Of a stretch of DNA of 64,000 bases, positions 61,424-64,000 are shown piece after piece. Origin of the DNA: Paramecium pentaurelia (lineage: Eukaryota; Ciliophora; Oligohymenophorea; Peniculida; Parameciidae); NCBI GenBank assembly GCA_905183005.1, contig CAJJDO010000023.1:391566-455565 (forward strand), given 5' to 3'. How positions within the stretch are numbered: position 1 is the first letter of the stretch; every line of letters starts with the position of its first letter. A model generated the notes under the pieces. That model was not told the DNA's origin, did not search any database, and worked only from the letters and a program-made list of their open reading frames with translations. A program made the translations under genes and the position numbers.

Positions 61424-62644
61424 ATGGAAATCGATTAAACATGCACTTAACATATTAAATAAAGGATCAGTTGGGTTTGTCTAGAGAAATAATGTTCATA
61501 AAGAGTAATGTGTTCAACATGTGCAGTCAAAATTCATGAGAAATCACATAAAGTAAATTTGAATTGTAATTTAAAAAGTTAGAAGAACTTTCAAATTTAT
61601 TAGAAAATGGAGTTTTATAATTATATTAAAGTAACAAAAAGAATGTAAGTCCTGGATTAAAATATTTAATTAATGGTGAATCTGAATTAATTTAAGAAGA
61701 AAATAGAATTGGAAATGAGAATAATTATTTTTAAAGTGTCATTGAAAAAAATTTGAAAGGAGTTTAAAAAAAAATGGATACTGTTAAAAAAGAATTTTAA
61801 GATAAATAAAAGGAGATTAGATTTAGTAATTAAGAAGAAAGGAATAAAGTTATTATTGAATTAGAATAATTAAATTAATAATTAAAAGTTTCAGATGATA
61901 TTGGAAATAATATTGAAGAAGCATTCAAAAAGATTTAATCTTATGTTAATCATAAAGAATATGAATTCAAAAATAATAAAGAAGGTGAAATTGTAACTAA
62001 AAAGTAAATAGATTTAATAATATGTAGAATTTAACTCTTAAATTTAATGAAAGATAATTTTTTGAAAATGATAAAAACATATTTTAGTAATGCTTTTACA
62101 ATTGAATTCTATAAACTATTTGATATGCAAATGGAAACATTAAATTCAAAAGAAGTCTAAGATGTCAATGGATTTTTAGATTATGTTGATAGTAAATGGA
62201 AATAAGATTATAAAAATCTATAGACATCCATAGAAAAGTTTGTTCAAAAATTACATGAAGGACTTAAATATATAATTTAATTACCATTATAAGAAGAGAA
62301 AGTATTATTTATTAAATATAATTTAGCCTTTAAAATAGTAAATTATTATTCCATAATTTGCTTCTCCAGCTAGAAATCCAATTTAATATCAATAATAACC
62401 ATAATTTATACCATTAACACCTTTCAATTAAGTACCATCTTAATATTAGTTTCATTAATAATAAATACCATTAACTGCATAAAGAGTATACTAAAATTAG
62501 AATTAATTCCATTCTGTTCCAGTTCCAAAGGCTGAAATAGAAAACGAATATTTTGCTTAATCATAAATAATCTATGAAGAGCCATAAATGCGGAATAATA
62601 CTAGACCTGATTTTGTTAGTTAGAGTTTATAATAATATTAATGA
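61424..62644 (+). CDS. B-box zinc-finger / coiled-coil (TRIM-like) protein
   Basis: Starts MEIDQTCTQHIKQRISWVCL. C-x2-H ... C-x5-C ... C-x2-C ... H-x3-H (TCTQH, VCLEKQC, MCSTCAVKIHEKSH) matches a B-box. A 26-nt intron follows HEKSHK. A long coiled coil comes next (KNLKGVQKKMDTVKKEFQDK, EERNKVIIELEQLNQQLKVS), then more helices, a 25-nt intron after LPLQEEK and a Q/P-rich tail (IPLTPFNQVPSQYQFHQQQ). No RING is seen, so it is not a complete TRIM ubiquitin ligase. The frame ends at TGA 62642-62644, which overlaps the ATG of the next kinase by ATGA. Alternatively a 35-nt intron (GTTTAT...AAG) joins them in frame. Confidence 0.75.
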
Positions 62645-64000
62645 TATAAAATTCATAAGAAGTAGAGACTCCAATTAAAAAGAAAATAGGCATTGAAGAT
62701 TTTATAAAAATCTAATCAATGGGTGATGGAGCTTATAGTACTGTATACAGCTGTCAAAAAAAAGAAGATCTTTAAAAAGGTAATAGTAATTAATGTCCAA
62801 TCTATGCAATAAAAATAATAGATAAAAATTTTATGAAATTGGTATTAAATATATTTATATGTAAGAATAAAAAGTAACATCATGCATACATTGAGAAAGA
62901 GATGCTTTAATATTTAAAATATGAAGGAATAATCAAATTACATTCAACATTTCAAGACAAAAATAATTTGTATTTTTTACTTGAATTAGCATAGGATTGT
63001 TTTAGTGAATTTTTAAAACTATATGGCAGTATTTAATATATATGATAATTTAGATTAAAAGTTAACTCATCAAATTATTTAATTTTATACAGCTGAAATA
63101 TTATCTATTCTAGAATATATCCATTCAAAAGGAATAGTACATAGAGACATAAAAGTATATTTATAATTTTAATATAAGCCTGAAAATTTATTAATCACTG
63201 AAGAAAAGCATTTAAAATTAATAGATTTTGGAACTGCAGTCATATATGATTAACATAAAGTTCCATCAAAAATAGTTGAAGCTATAGACAATTATAGAAA
63301 AGACTTTGTAGATACTGAAAGAAAAAGAAAATATAGCTTTGTAGGTACAAATGCTTATTTGACACCTGAAATGATTTCTGATTAACCAGTAGGTCCAGGA
63401 ACAGATTTATGGGCATTAGCTATTATAATGTTTAAAATGTATACTGGAACTATACCATTCAAAACAGATAATTAAGAAGATTAAGAAGTTTTATATTAAA
63501 AAATTGTTAAAGATCAAATTATATTTCCAAAAGTATTTAAATTATTCATTTATTGTCAAGAGCATTCCTTAATAAGCTTAGGATTTAATGAAGCTATTTT
63601 TAGAAAAAGATCTAAATAATAGATTAATTGATTATTCTAAAATTAAAAGTCATCCTTATTTTGCAGATATTGATTTTAATACTTTATGGTAAATGAATCC
63701 ACCTTAACCTCTACAAATTCATAGAGATCAAAGAAAATCAAAAACATTTGTCTAAGAACCTATATCAAAGATTATATTTTAAGAAATGGTTGAAAAAGAT
63801 TCTGGATGTAAAATAATAATTATTATTATAATATTAGTTCTTATATCATATTTTACTCCAAGACTTCTAGTATTATAAATTATTAATGATATTCCTTCAA
63901 TACATTATACAAATCCAAAATTGAATGATAAAAAGACAGTTATTCATGTTACTTAATTTTTAAAATACTAATTGCTTAAATAAGATAAATTTGTTATAAT
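62641..64000 (+). CDS. PDK1-like AGC protein kinase, C-terminus cut by window edge
   Basis: From MIQNSQEVETPIKKKIG the kinase domain follows: DFIKIQSMGDGAYSTVYSCQ, IYAIKIIDKNFMKL, HSKGIVHRDIKPENLLITEE (a small intron falls after HRDIK), LKLIDFGTAVIYDQ, SFVGTNAYLTPEMISDQPVG and DLWALAIIMFKMYTGTIPFK. DFGTA with SFVGT-x-x-Y and DLWAL are typical of PDK1, the kinase that activates other AGC kinases. SHPYFADIDFNTLWQMNPPQ closes the domain. A run of isoleucines after EKDSG looks like a transmembrane helix but is better read as a 30-nt intron, giving FTPRLLVLQIINDI, which could open a PH domain as in PDK1. The remainder lies beyond the window. It may be fused to the B-box gene. Confidence 0.82.

Noticed and set aside
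63800..63840. Transmembrane helix (isoleucine run) in the PDK1-like kinase
   Set aside because: The bases fit a 30-nt intron with GTAAAA and TTAG ends, and PDK1 has no membrane helix.
1..64000. Abundant in-frame TAA and TAG that would make every gene look like a pseudogene
   Set aside because: They fall at conserved glutamine positions in PP2A, V-ATPase, HECT and other families, so the ciliate code (TGA-only stop) applies.
1..64000. tRNA, rRNA, CRISPR arrays, telomeric repeats or transposase genes
   Set aside because: None could be recognised; the HTH proteins lack a catalytic transposase domain.

Overview
The window looks like macronuclear DNA of a ciliate, most likely a Paramecium species. 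Three observations support this. First, TAA and TAG occur in frame throughout clearly conserved proteins exactly where glutamine is expected (PP2A GDVHGQ, V-ATPase LAHGQLAE, HECT FNQLDLP), and only TGA ends genes. Second, nearly every gene is cut by tiny GT...AG introns of about 21-30 nt. Third, the DNA is very AT-rich and packed, with intergenic gaps often of 20-150 bp. Genes were read with TAA/TAG = Gln and the tiny introns removed by eye, so exact intron borders are hand-called.

Left part (1-11 kb): partial protein kinase (-), a C2-like/coiled-coil membrane protein (-), a COG0523/ZNG1-type metallochaperone GTPase (+), a full ZPR1 (+) followed by a half-size ZPR1 paralogue (+), a mitochondrial carrier (-), the SNARE YKT6 (-) and a membrane protein that may carry a degenerate histidine-kinase module (-). 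From 11.1 to 14.7 kb lies one aspartate aminotransferase gene present as three overlapping copies joined by single N characters, almost certainly unmerged contigs. The same artefact doubles a START-like gene at 32.6-34.8 kb.

Middle (15-31 kb): ferritin, a DHHC-like protein whose DHHC reads SNHS, a glutathione peroxidase, and a second DHHC-like protein whose DHHC reads EFHS (all -). Next come V-ATPase subunits d (+) and a (-), two V0 partners facing each other, then MEMO1 (+), a cyclic-nucleotide-binding protein (-) with two small ORFs flanking it, and an importin-7/8-type karyopherin (+).

Right part (31-64 kb): a small HTH protein, small hypothetical proteins, PP2A catalytic subunit (-), MLF1-family protein (+), a roughly 10-kb Tom1/HUWE1-type HECT ubiquitin ligase with a 29-residue polyglutamine run (-), a UAP-like nucleotidyltransferase with an N-acylation-type N-terminus (+), a large FG nucleoporin (+), an E2F-partner DP transcription factor with an unusually long intron carrying an E2F-type site (+), a coiled-coil protein (+), a second HTH protein sharing the same HTH signature (+), a hypothetical protein (-), and a B-box/coiled-coil protein that either overlaps by ATGA with, or is fused to, a PDK1-like kinase running off the window (+).

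Most genes are conserved eukaryotic housekeeping functions; there is no operon logic beyond the V-ATPase pair and the duplicated families. The most unusual items are the twin catalytically dead DHHC proteins, the DP intron, the B-box/PDK1 junction, the UAP-like protein with a rewritten nucleotide loop, and the contig-overlap duplications.
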